Positions 8,404-14,553 of a DNA stretch of 15,592 bases are shown piece after piece. Source of the stretch: an uncultured Lachnospiraceae bacterium (lineage in GTDB: Bacteria > Bacillota > Clostridia > Lachnospirales > Lachnospiraceae); assembly GCA_900553355.1 (NCBI GenBank), contig USDK01000061.1, forward strand, positions 1-15,592, read 5' to 3'. The stretch's first letter is position 1; each line of letters starts with the position of its first letter. The position numbers were made by a program, and so were the translations under genes. Below the pieces are notes generated by a model. That model saw only the letters and a program-made list of their open reading frames with translations, had not been told where the DNA came from and made no database searches.

Positions 8404-9618
8404 ATGAAAGCTTACGAAAGACTCTTAAAGTACGTCGTTGTGCGTACACCAAGTGATGAAAACAGCGAGACTGTTCCTTCCTCCAGATGCCAGTTTGACC
8501 TGGCAAACCTTTTAAAGGCAGAAATGGAGGAGCTGGGTCTGACAGACGTGGTGCTGGATGATCAGTGCTACCTGTACGGAAAACTGCCTGCCACCGCCGG
8601 ATATGAGGACAAGACTTCCATCGGATTTATCGCACACATGGATACGGTATCCGACTTCTGCGATCAGGAGATCCATCCGGTCATCACCGAAAACTATAAT
8701 GGTGAAGACCTGCCTTTAGGCGACAGCGGACTGGTCTTAAGTACCGAGACCTTCCCACACCTGAAGGATCTGAAGGGCCGCACACTGATCACATCCGACG
8801 GACACACCATCCTCGGAGCAGATGACAAGGCCGGTATCGCCGAGATCCTGACTCTCATCGAGATTTTAAATGAGACAAAAATGCCTCACGGACCGATCTC
8901 TGTTGCCTTTACTCCAGACGAAGAGATTGGTACCGGTGCTTCCCATTTTAATGTAGAGCAGTTTGGCGCTCAGTATGGCTACACCCTGGATGGTGACACC
9001 GAAGGCGAGATCCAGTATGAAAACTTCAATGCCTGCAAAGCTGATTTTGAGATCACCGGATTCAGTGTACATCCCGGATCTTCCAAGGACACTATGATCA
9101 ACGCATGTCTGGTCGCTATGGAAATCAACCAGATGCTCCCCGGCTGTGAGACACCGCGCGGTACTGAAGATTATGAAGGATTCTTCCATCTGGTATCCAT
9201 GTCCGGAGACTGTGGACACGCAGAGCTTCATTACTTTGTCAGGGATCATGACAGCCATCTGTTTGAAGCCCGGAAAAAGACACTTCAGCTGATTGAAAAA
9301 GATCTGAATGAGAAATGGGGCGAAGGCACTGTAAAACTTACCATCACAGATCAGTATCAGAACATGGCTGTGATCATCAAAGACTGCATGCATCTGATCG
9401 ACAATGCAAAAATTGCCTGTGAACACGCGGACGTTACTCCGCTGATCCTTCCGATCCGCGGTGGTACAGACGGCTGCCAGTTAAGCTTCAAAGGACTGCC
9501 ATGCCCGAATCTTGGCACCGGCGGACATGCTTATCACGGACCATATGAGCATATCACCGTAGAAGGAATGGACAAGGCGGTTGATGTGCTGATCGAGTTA
9601 GTAAAACTTTATGCTTAA
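8404..9618 (+). CDS. pepT: PepT, peptidase T (tripeptide aminopeptidase)
   Basis: Cytoplasmic dizinc aminopeptidase of family M20B that releases the N-terminal residue from tripeptides; likely a last step of peptide use. From 8404 it has 404 residues, matching the family, and starts MKAYERLLKYV as PepT proteins do. The frame is open back to 8368 but the promoter and ribosome site rule that start out. Zinc and catalytic residues match E. coli PepT: His78 and Asp80 in AHMD, Asp140 in GADDKAG, catalytic Glu173 with Glu174 in PDEEIG, Asp196 in LDGD, and the late histidine His378 in HAYHGPYEH. It is the only plus-strand gene here, divergent from murE and convergent with the gene ending at 9615, whose stop it overlaps by bases of one TTAA. 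Confidence 0.97.
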   Translation: MKAYERLLKYVVVRTPSDENSETVPSSRCQFDLANLLKAEMEELGLTDVVLDDQCYLYGKLPATAGYEDKTSIGFIAHMDTVSDFCDQEIHPVITENYNGEDLPLGDSGLVLSTETFPHLKDLKGRTLITSDGHTILGADDKAGIAEILTLIEILNETKMPHGPISVAFTPDEEIGTGASHFNVEQFGAQYGYTLDGDTEGEIQYENFNACKADFEITGFSVHPGSSKDTMINACLVAMEINQMLPGCETPRGTEDYEGFFHLVSMSGDCGHAELHYFVRDHDSHLFEARKKTLQLIEKDLNEKWGEGTVKLTITDQYQNMAVIIKDCMHLIDNAKIACEHADVTPLILPIRGGTDGCQLSFKGLPCPNLGTGGHAYHGPYEHITVEGMDKAVDVLIELVKLYA

Positions 9619-10130
9619 TTCAATCGGGGACGGGGGATTTCTGAAAATCCCCCGTCCCCGGTTAATTCCGGTTCATTCAATTTTCCTGCTGCCAGTACCT
9701 GTATGATCGGCGTTTTTCCGTCGCTGTCCATCCCCTGAAACTGGCCACAGATGATATATTCTTCCCCTGGACTGATCTCAAGATTTCCGGTCTTGTCCTC
9801 CATATAAGCGATAAGATCCCCGTCCTCAGTCTGAATCTCTACCTGACGCCTGCCGCTTCTTGCATCGGAGACAGCTTTCACAGTTCCGGAAAGAGCCACC
9901 GTCGTTCTTAGCTGATATGTTTCCGGCTCTTCGACCAGTTCTTTATAGGTCACTCCGGAATCATACTCCTCCAGGACCTCCTCTGACAGCGCTTCTTTCC
10001 ATCTTTCCCTGTCATCCCCACTCTGTTTCCTGTTGAAACTCCAGCTTTTTACATAACACGCTCCTGCTGCCGCCAGCAGCAAGAGAAGGATGATGGATAA
10101 GATTACGATCCATTTTCTTCTTCCTGCCAT
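9615..10130 (-). CDS. Small membrane-anchored protein with an OB-fold-like exported domain
   Basis: Unnamed 171-residue protein. An N-terminal basic stretch and a hydrophobic segment (7-25) anchor it; AGAC ending at Cys25 could also be a lipobox, so it may be a lipoprotein. Residues 60-150 show the pattern of exported OB-fold (tRNA_anti-like) proteins: TYKELVEEPETYQ, then strands with LSGTVKAV, VEIQTEDGDLIAYM, and GEEYIICGQFQG followed by PIIQVLAAGKL. The last 12 or so codons are made almost wholly from a perfect inverted repeat and the sequence after the domain looks added on. It starts 36 bases after the sigma factor gene with GGAGGG upstream, so the two are probably co-transcribed. Its role is unknown; binding of a ligand in the envelope is only inference. 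Confidence 0.75.
   Translation of the reverse strand: MAGRRKWIVILSIILLLLLAAAGACYVKSWSFNRKQSGDDRERWKEALSEEVLEEYDSGVTYKELVEEPETYQLRTTVALSGTVKAVSDARSGRRQVEIQTEDGDLIAYMEDKTGNLEISPGEEYIICGQFQGMDSDGKTPIIQVLAAGKLNEPELTGDGGFSEIPRPRLN
9625..9660. repeat. Perfect 16-bp inverted repeat, possible bidirectional terminator or REP-like palindrome
   Basis: Arms at 9625-9640 and 9645-9660 pair over all 16 bases around a CTGA loop; the arm core is GGGGACGGGGGATTT. It lies 6 bases after the pepT stop and inside the last codons of the opposite gene. No T-run follows on either strand, so classic intrinsic termination is doubtful, but the stem is very stable. GGGGACGG-type palindromes recur in clostridial genomes as I recall, so a mobile palindromic element is also possible. 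Confidence 0.8.
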
Positions 10131-10166
10131 CCTGCTTCCCTCCCCTCCAAAACCATTCTCAGTCTC

Positions 10167-12035
10167 TTACTCGACTTTTGTCCAGGCAAATCCACCCGTA
10201 ACATCATACAGCGTCTGCTGCGCTTCATTGTATGTAAAGCTCCGCTCTGCTCCGCCGTCCAAGGATGTAAGCACATAGGTGATCACGCCATTCCCAGATG
10301 CACTGCTGTCTACAGACATCTGATATGTGCTCTTGTATGTTTTCCCGGTCCCGGACATCATTTCTGTAATCTCGGCATTTCCTGCTTCATCGATCGTAAG
10401 TCCTGCCCGCAACCCTCCTGCCGGAGCCACATAACTGTACGAACCAGCCGGGAACCCTGGCGCCTGCTGTGCCTGTTCTTCCTGTCCGGCCTGATCCCCG
10501 GCCCCGGTCACCTCAATACTGACGACTTTGTACAGTCCATCCTGATCCGGCCTAAGCACTGCCTTTTTCTGAACACTCTCCTGCCCGCTCTCTCTCCGAC
10601 ATTCATAGTTGTAAGATACTTCCATCATTTCTTCCGTATATTGTGCCGACGTAATCTCTGCTTCGCAGACGTAATTAATTGTCGCCGGAACAAATGTGAG
10701 TACGTCACCGTCAATATTAATGCCATATTCTGCGCCGTCCTCATCGTTTTCCTCTGTAAACTGATAGTCGCTAAAGGATGCAAACAAACGATTCACATCT
10801 GACGCAGAGTATCTGGGGCGCCAGTTTTCATCCGGACCGTAACTTTCTATGATATCTCCGCTGCGGCTGGATGCATCGCAAAACGCATTTAAAATCTCCC
10901 TGATCTCCTCCTCTGAAAATCCCTGCTCCGGAATTTCCTGAGGCCCGTAGGCAAACACATACTCCAGTTCTTGCTTTGTAAGATTTCCGGCGATCAGTTC
11001 CGGATAATCCTCATCTCTTACCTCTGCCGGTGTTTCCTGGGCCGGTTTTTCTTCTTCCTCCTGCTTTTCTGATGCTTCCGGCTGTTTCTGTTCCTGGACC
11101 GCCGGTTCTTCCTGAGGCCCCAGGATCTGAGAGGCCGCAAAGTATCCGGCGCCGCCTGCCAGACATAATCCAACTGCCACCACCGCTACTTTTCCCAACG
11201 TCGTGTGCAGTACTCCGGCCTTTGCCCCGGCTTTGGCTGCCGCTCCTGACGTTTTTGCAGCAGTCTGTGTTTTCGCAGCAGTCGGCGTTTTTGAAACGGC
11301 CTGTGCTTTTGCACCTGTGATCCCTTTTTGTACAAGTTCCCGGAATATCGGCCCGGCCACGGATTTTCCAACGGCAGACAGACTTCCGTCTGCAAGAAGA
11401 TATCCTTCCTGGGTCCGCAGCAGATAGAGGAACAGCGGCAGCGGAGCCACACTGTACAACTTGTATCCCTTCTTCTGCAATTCTTCTGCTTTCTTTTTCA
11501 GATTCTTCCGTCCATAATTCAGCCGGGATTTAACCGTATTTTCCGAACATCCGAGAGTCGAGGCGATCTCGCTGATCGGCACTCCCTCAATATGGAACAT
11601 CAGAATGCACATCCTCTGCTCCTCTGAAAGCGAATCAATCAACTGACGCACCAGTTCCTGCGTCTCCTGTCTGGTATAGGATAATTCCGGCTGGCTTTCA
11701 ACCCGGTCATCCTCAATCCTGTACTCAAAATTCTCCTCCTCTTCCTTCGTTCCCATATCGGGAAACAGCATGGGATTCTTTTTGACCAGTGTATTTTTTG
11801 CCGTATTTGCAACAATCTTTCCCAGCCACTTTGGAAATGCCTCCGGTTCCGTCAACATATCTAATTTTGTAAATGCTCTGATATACGATTCCTGAAGTAC
11901 ATCCTTGGCCACTTCCTCGTTTTTGACATATTGAAGTGCCAGATAATACTTACTTTTATAGGTCATCTCATAGAGGAAGCCATATCCTCTCTCTTCCCCG
12001 GCCTTTGCAAGCGCCACCGCTTCTGTATAATTCAC
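10167..12035 (-). CDS. Membrane-tethered ECF-type sigma-70 factor with exported C-terminal domains
   Basis: A 622-residue one-chain sigma factor. Region 2 (about 20-87) has the usual KDVLQESYIRAF and FPKWLGKIVANTAKN. Region 4 (about 125-188) has the helix-turn-helix EIASTLGCSENTVKSRL. After a hydrophobic-rich stretch near 195-207 comes an Ala/Lys/Thr linker with 6-residue repeats (240-274), a single membrane segment (about 281-301), and a Glu/Gln/Pro spacer (306-338). The rest should lie outside: a domain at 345-510 with cysteines 386, 457 and 479, and a last beta-rich domain at 528-622 resembling the small lipoprotein upstream. The start is GTG at 12033-12035, set by AGGAGG and a promoter that lies downstream of the ATG at 12095. 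No separate anti-sigma gene is visible; the attached membrane part may do that job (inference). Confidence 0.85.
   Translation of the reverse strand: MNYTEAVALAKAGEERGYGFLYEMTYKSKYYLALQYVKNEEVAKDVLQESYIRAFTKLDMLTEPEAFPKWLGKIVANTAKNTLVKKNPMLFPDMGTKEEEENFEYRIEDDRVESQPELSYTRQETQELVRQLIDSLSEEQRMCILMFHIEGVPISEIASTLGCSENTVKSRLNYGRKNLKKKAEELQKKGYKLYSVAPLPLFLYLLRTQEGYLLADGSLSAVGKSVAGPIFRELVQKGITGAKAQAVSKTPTAAKTQTAAKTSGAAAKAGAKAGVLHTTLGKVAVVAVGLCLAGGAGYFAASQILGPQEEPAVQEQKQPEASEKQEEEEKPAQETPAEVRDEDYPELIAGNLTKQELEYVFAYGPQEIPEQGFSEEEIREILNAFCDASSRSGDIIESYGPDENWRPRYSASDVNRLFASFSDYQFTEENDEDGAEYGINIDGDVLTFVPATINYVCEAEITSAQYTEEMMEVSYNYECRRESGQESVQKKAVLRPDQDGLYKVVSIEVTGAGDQAGQEEQAQQAPGFPAGSYSYVAPAGGLRAGLTIDEAGNAEITEMMSGTGKTYKSTYQMSVDSSASGNGVITYVLTSLDGGAERSFTYNEAQQTLYDVTGGFAWTKVE
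11251..11322. repeat. Imperfect 18-base direct repeats in the sigma factor linker
   Basis: Units start at 11251, 11269, 11287 and, more diverged, 11305. The first two differ at only a few positions. They encode six-residue units on the minus strand (TQTAAK, TPTAAK, AQAVSK) in the linker between the DNA-binding part and the membrane segment. Confidence 0.7.
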
Positions 12036-12042
12036 GCCTTTT

Positions 12043-12048
12043 CCTCCT
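12043..12048 (-). promoter_or_regulatory. Ribosome binding site that fixes the GTG start of the sigma factor
   Basis: AGGAGG on the minus strand lies 7 bases before the GTG at 12035. It is the only good site in reach and lies just after the predicted transcription start near 12056. Confidence 0.85.
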
Positions 12049-12062
12049 CTGTCTTTATAGAA

Positions 12063-12091
12063 ATTATAATGTAAATGCCATATACCGTCAA
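12063..12091 (-). promoter_or_regulatory. Near-consensus sigma-A promoter of the sigma factor gene
   Basis: TTGACG (12086-12091), a 17-base spacer and an exact TATAAT (12063-12068) on the minus strand. Transcription should start near 12056, about 20 bases before the GTG. It begins 10 bases after the stop of the 46-residue small gene. It implies housekeeping control of the sigma gene rather than, or besides, self-activation. Confidence 0.8.
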
Positions 12092-12101
12092 TCACCCCTG
12101 A

Positions 12102-12242
12102 CTATCGCCGTAAATTCATCTTCCGTTTCAGAAACTGATACAGTTTTCGTCTCTCTGACTTATTTTCTTCATAGTCATCCATATCCCTTCTGAAAAGATA
12201 CACAAACCATTGGATCACATTTTTATTTTTCTGTTTTTTCAT
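12102..12242 (-). CDS. 46-residue basic small protein, unknown
   Basis: A short frame not shared with any larger gene: MKKQKNKNVIQWFVYLFRRD at the start, an acidic DDYEEN middle, and a basic helix-like end (KLYQFLKRKMNLRR). It starts 12 bases after the upstream lipoprotein stop with GGTGG five to six bases before the ATG, and ends just before the sigma factor promoter. GTG codons at 12254 and 12251 are alternative starts that would couple it to the lipoprotein stop. No signal peptide or membrane segment is seen, so it should be cytoplasmic. The tight spacing supports a real gene; I recognise no family. A regulator of the neighbouring sigma factor would fit its place, but nothing in the sequence proves it. 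Confidence 0.55.
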   Translation of the reverse strand: MKKQKNKNVIQWFVYLFRRDMDDYEENKSERRKLYQFLKRKMNLRR

Positions 12243-12254
12243 CTTTTCCACCAC

Positions 12255-12986
12255 TTATTGCCCCATCACGTAGGCTTCTCCTTTTTCTGCAGTCTGGGTC
12301 ATATAAGATGTTTCAAGAACATAATCAGAAACGTCTTTAATCATGGAAAATACCGCTTTCCCCTCCGTAAAAACCTCTCCTGCATTTAATTCATAGACTT
12401 CCGGCCATTCGGTAATATCACAGACGCCACCGGTATAAAACTGGAAACTGCCTCCATCTGCTTCAAGACAGTTGAATCCATCCGGGTTCTCAATATAAAA
12501 CGAGATATCTGTATCAATGATTCCTCCTTCCTTCTGTGGATAATCTTCCGGAAAATATACTTCATAAGTCAGCATACAATATTCCAGATGTTCATCCAAA
12601 GTTTCCGGCTCAAAAAGAGTATCTGCTTCCTCTACCGCGGCCAGAACTTTCGCTTCATCTCTTTCCACGCCTGTCACCCGGTAATATACGGTGTGATACT
12701 GGTAATCCGCCGAAGACTGTTTCATCGTCTTAACCCACTCCCCGATTTTCGCCGGTGATTCAAGGGTTGCTTCTACCGGCGTAATTTTTTCTGCCGGATC
12801 CATATATTTCTTCTGTACCGTTTTCTCTTCTGACACCACTTCCTTTTTTACAGCTTCCTTCTCCTCTGCCGGCCCTTTGACTGCCTCCGTCTTCTGTAGG
12901 TTCTCGTCTGCCTCCCGGTTCCCACAGCCCCAGATTCCCACTGCTGTCAGGCTTACTATCAGCCAAATCGCTATTTTTCTTTTCAT
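12255..12986 (-). CDS. Lipoprotein with a possible DUF4352/Ig-like domain
   Basis: A 243-residue predicted lipoprotein. The signal peptide MKRKIAIWLIVSLTAVGIWG ends at Cys21, which would be lipidated (the lipobox IWGC is acceptable, not ideal). A charged Glu/Lys/Val linker covers 22-62. The exported domain at 70-240 is beta-rich, and its end (NAGEVFTEGKAVFSM) resembles telokin-like DUF4352 proteins; that match is tentative. Three cysteines (137, 173, 189) could form a disulfide. The frame opens with GTG at 12989, but GGAGG at 12994-12998 is 7 bases from the ATG at 12986, which I prefer. It follows the smaller lipoprotein gene by 40 bases and precedes the small gene by 12, so an operon is likely. 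Function unknown. Confidence 0.8.
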   Translation of the reverse strand: MKRKIAIWLIVSLTAVGIWGCGNREADENLQKTEAVKGPAEEKEAVKKEVVSEEKTVQKKYMDPAEKITPVEATLESPAKIGEWVKTMKQSSADYQYHTVYYRVTGVERDEAKVLAAVEEADTLFEPETLDEHLEYCMLTYEVYFPEDYPQKEGGIIDTDISFYIENPDGFNCLEADGGSFQFYTGGVCDITEWPEVYELNAGEVFTEGKAVFSMIKDVSDYVLETSYMTQTAEKGEAYVMGQ

Positions 12987-13026
12987 CACTTTTCCTCCGT
13001 CATATTCCTCTTCCAGTTACCAAACC

Positions 13027-13383
13027 TTATCTTCTCTGATAAATATCTGCAGTCCAGCGGCTATTGGCAGATTCTACCGTTATGAGGCTTTCATCAGAAG
13101 ACATCGTCACGATCAAAGGCTCGCTGGTGCTGGAAACCGCTCCGTCAAAATCAAGCTCAATACTGTGATCGTTTTCTTTCCATGTTCCTTCTTCCACATC
13201 GCCATCATCGTTATACTCCACCGTACCATCCTTGTTGACCGTGATTTCTACCTTGTGTCCATTGGAACTTGTTCCTCCATACACTCCTACCCACTTGTTC
13301 GCTCCGCACGCGACTAATATGGCCGCCATACTCATGATAATCATTCCTCCACACAGCTTTTTCCAGATTTTTCTTTTACTCAT
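13027..13383 (-). CDS. Small lipocalin-like lipoprotein
   Basis: A 118-residue predicted lipoprotein. A basic start (MSKRKIWKK) and a hydrophobic stretch lead to the lipobox ILVAC, with Cys26 as the lipidated residue. The mature part of about 90 residues is beta-rich with the pattern GVYGG, VEITVNKDGTVEY, EEGTWKE, ITVESANSRWTADIYQR. This is typical of small one-barrel lipocalin-like domains in clostridial surface proteins, and similar to the last domain of the nearby sigma factor. The start ATG at 13381-13383 has GGAGAG 7 bases upstream. It is the first gene of the lipoprotein-sigma cluster. I see no convincing promoter in the AT-rich 159 bases upstream. Ligand unknown. Confidence 0.8.
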   Translation of the reverse strand: MSKRKIWKKLCGGMIIMSMAAILVACGANKWVGVYGGTSSNGHKVEITVNKDGTVEYNDDGDVEEGTWKENDHSIELDFDGAVSSTSEPLIVTMSSDESLITVESANSRWTADIYQRR

Positions 13384-13465
13384 GTTTTTTCTCTCCTTTT
13401 TTCATGGTATTTTTTTGTTTTCACTACCAGGACAGGCGAAGTTTCAAAAAAGTTTTATAAAAATG

Positions 13466-13493
13466 AAAAAAAATTTTTTTTGCAGAAAAAAAA
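13466..13493. other. A/T homopolymer island (A8T8, then A8)
   Basis: Eight A, eight T, GCAG, then eight A on the plus strand. On the minus strand this reads T8-CTGC-A8-T8, which can fold as an all-A/U hairpin followed by a T-run. It stands out against its moderate-GC surroundings and lies between yitT and the lipoprotein cluster. Confidence 0.7.
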
Positions 13494-13511
13494 GAACCGA
13501 AACACTGTTTC
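13486..13511 (-). terminator. Weak intrinsic terminator candidate after yitT
   Basis: On the minus strand GAAAC, loop AGT, GTTTC form a 5-bp stem, then GGTTC and eight T. The stem is short and five bases separate it from the T-run, so efficiency is uncertain. It is the best end signal for dinB-yitT transcripts. Confidence 0.4.
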
Positions 13512-13542
13512 CAATGTCTCAGTCCTTATACCAGATCCTGTT

Positions 13543-14412
13543 TTACAGATCTGAAATTTCTTCTTTGAATCCTTCTCCTACCACCTCATTAGATTCCATA
13601 ATAATGGTGAAGGCTTTAGGGTCGATCTTGTGCACCATTTTTTTGATCGTATACATCTGCTTATTGTTGCAGGCGCACATGACCACGTCTTTTTTATTTT
13701 TGCTGTAGCTTCCCATTCCTTTCAGGATGGTGGAGCCTCTTCCGGAGTATTCATCGATCTGTTCTGCCATCTCTTCTCCCTTCTCTGTTACGATAAGGGT
13801 CAGTTTACCTTCGTCGATTCCGTACATGATCCGGTCCATTACAATGGCCATCAGATAAGTTACGATGATACCATAGATCAAGCCATCCACGTCATGGAAT
13901 ACCAGCACCGTACCAAGAATGATGGTCACCATATCCAGCACAAAGGTAATGATTCCCAGCGTGATATGCGGTTTTACCTTCTTGATGGATACGCTGATGA
14001 AGTCCTGGCCACCGGTAGAGGATCCGCGCATAAAGATGATTGCATATCCGATTCCACACAACACACCCATACAAAGCGCCGCCAGGAAACGGCTGCCGTC
14101 ATACACCGGCAGAAGGGGAGCTATATAGTCCATCACAGCGGAGGTGATGATGATCGATTTGATCGACTTCAGGAAAAATGTCCTTCCCAGAAATTTATAA
14201 CAGAAGATTGCCACCGGGATATTCAGGATGACAGTTCCGATACCTACCGGGACGCCAAATAAATGATACAAAATAATAGCAATACCTGAAAAACCTGCCA
14301 CCGGGAAATCGGCGTTCAACGCAAAATTATAAACGCCCACTGCGATCAAAAGGCCTGCTGCCAGATCCACAAGTATATCAATTCCCAACTCTTTCCAATC
14401 CAAATGCTTCAT
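13543..14412 (-). CDS. YitT-family membrane protein with C-terminal DUF2179 domain
   Basis: A 289-residue membrane protein of the YitT/DUF161 family. About five to six hydrophobic segments lie between residues 10 and 198, with the conserved GSSTGGQDFI at 130-139. The cytoplasmic DUF2179 domain follows (about 203-283; LTLIVTEKGEEMAEQI, GRGSTILKGMGSYSK). The family is widespread in Firmicutes and its transported substrate is not established. The frame is open back to a TTG at 14553, but that TTG is the -35 box of the promoter. The ATG at 14412 with GAGAGG 9 bases upstream gives the usual family length; an ATG at 14460 has no ribosome site. The stop codon sits in a small hairpin (13532-13553, CAGATC paired with GATCTG). 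Confidence 0.92.
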   Translation of the reverse strand: MKHLDWKELGIDILVDLAAGLLIAVGVYNFALNADFPVAGFSGIAIILYHLFGVPVGIGTVILNIPVAIFCYKFLGRTFFLKSIKSIIITSAVMDYIAPLLPVYDGSRFLAALCMGVLCGIGYAIIFMRGSSTGGQDFISVSIKKVKPHITLGIITFVLDMVTIILGTVLVFHDVDGLIYGIIVTYLMAIVMDRIMYGIDEGKLTLIVTEKGEEMAEQIDEYSGRGSTILKGMGSYSKNKKDVVMCACNNKQMYTIKKMVHKIDPKAFTIIMESNEVVGEGFKEEISDL

Positions 14413-14421
14413 CGGATAATA

Positions 14422-14427
14422 CCTCTC
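14422..14427 (-). promoter_or_regulatory. Ribosome binding site supporting the yitT start at 14412
   Basis: GAGAGG on the minus strand lies 9 bases before the ATG at 14412. The earlier ATG at 14460 has only GCGGAT upstream. Confidence 0.6.
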
Positions 14428-14524
14428 TTTCTTTTTATTATCTGTATTTTCACGTTCCATATCCGCAAAAAAAGAACACCTGCAAACTATAAAAATATAA
14501 TTCGCCGATGCTCTTATGTATTCA

Positions 14525-14553
14525 AGTATACGTAGGATCCCAGGATTTGTCAA
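14525..14553 (-). promoter_or_regulatory. Strong sigma-A promoter of the YitT-family gene
   Basis: Exact TTGACA (14548-14553), 17-base spacer, TATACT (14525-14530) on the minus strand. Transcription would start near 14518, leaving a leader of about 105 bases before the ATG at 14412. The dinB stop codon TGA is inside the TTGACA. Confidence 0.85.

Noticed and set aside
11251..11322. Short repeats as a CRISPR array
   Set aside because: Units are contiguous, imperfect, without spacers, and in frame with the sigma factor.
12036..12095. Upstream ATG start for the sigma factor at 12095
   Set aside because: The promoter -35 and -10 lie within this stretch and the AGGAGG site points to the GTG at 12035.
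13420..13446. TGAAAC on the minus strand as an ECF-type -35 box before the lipoprotein gene
   Set aside because: No CGT-type -10 element lies at the usual 15-17 base distance, so the match to a Bacillus-like ECF promoter is incomplete.
13525..13533. Extended -10-like TGGTATAAG on the minus strand after yitT
   Set aside because: No -35 is present and transcription would run straight into the terminator candidate at 13486-13511.
14413..14553. Extended N-terminus of the YitT-family protein from TTG at 14553
   Set aside because: The TTG is the start of the TTGACA promoter box, so it is not transcribed from this promoter; the ATG at 14412 has a ribosome site and gives the family length.
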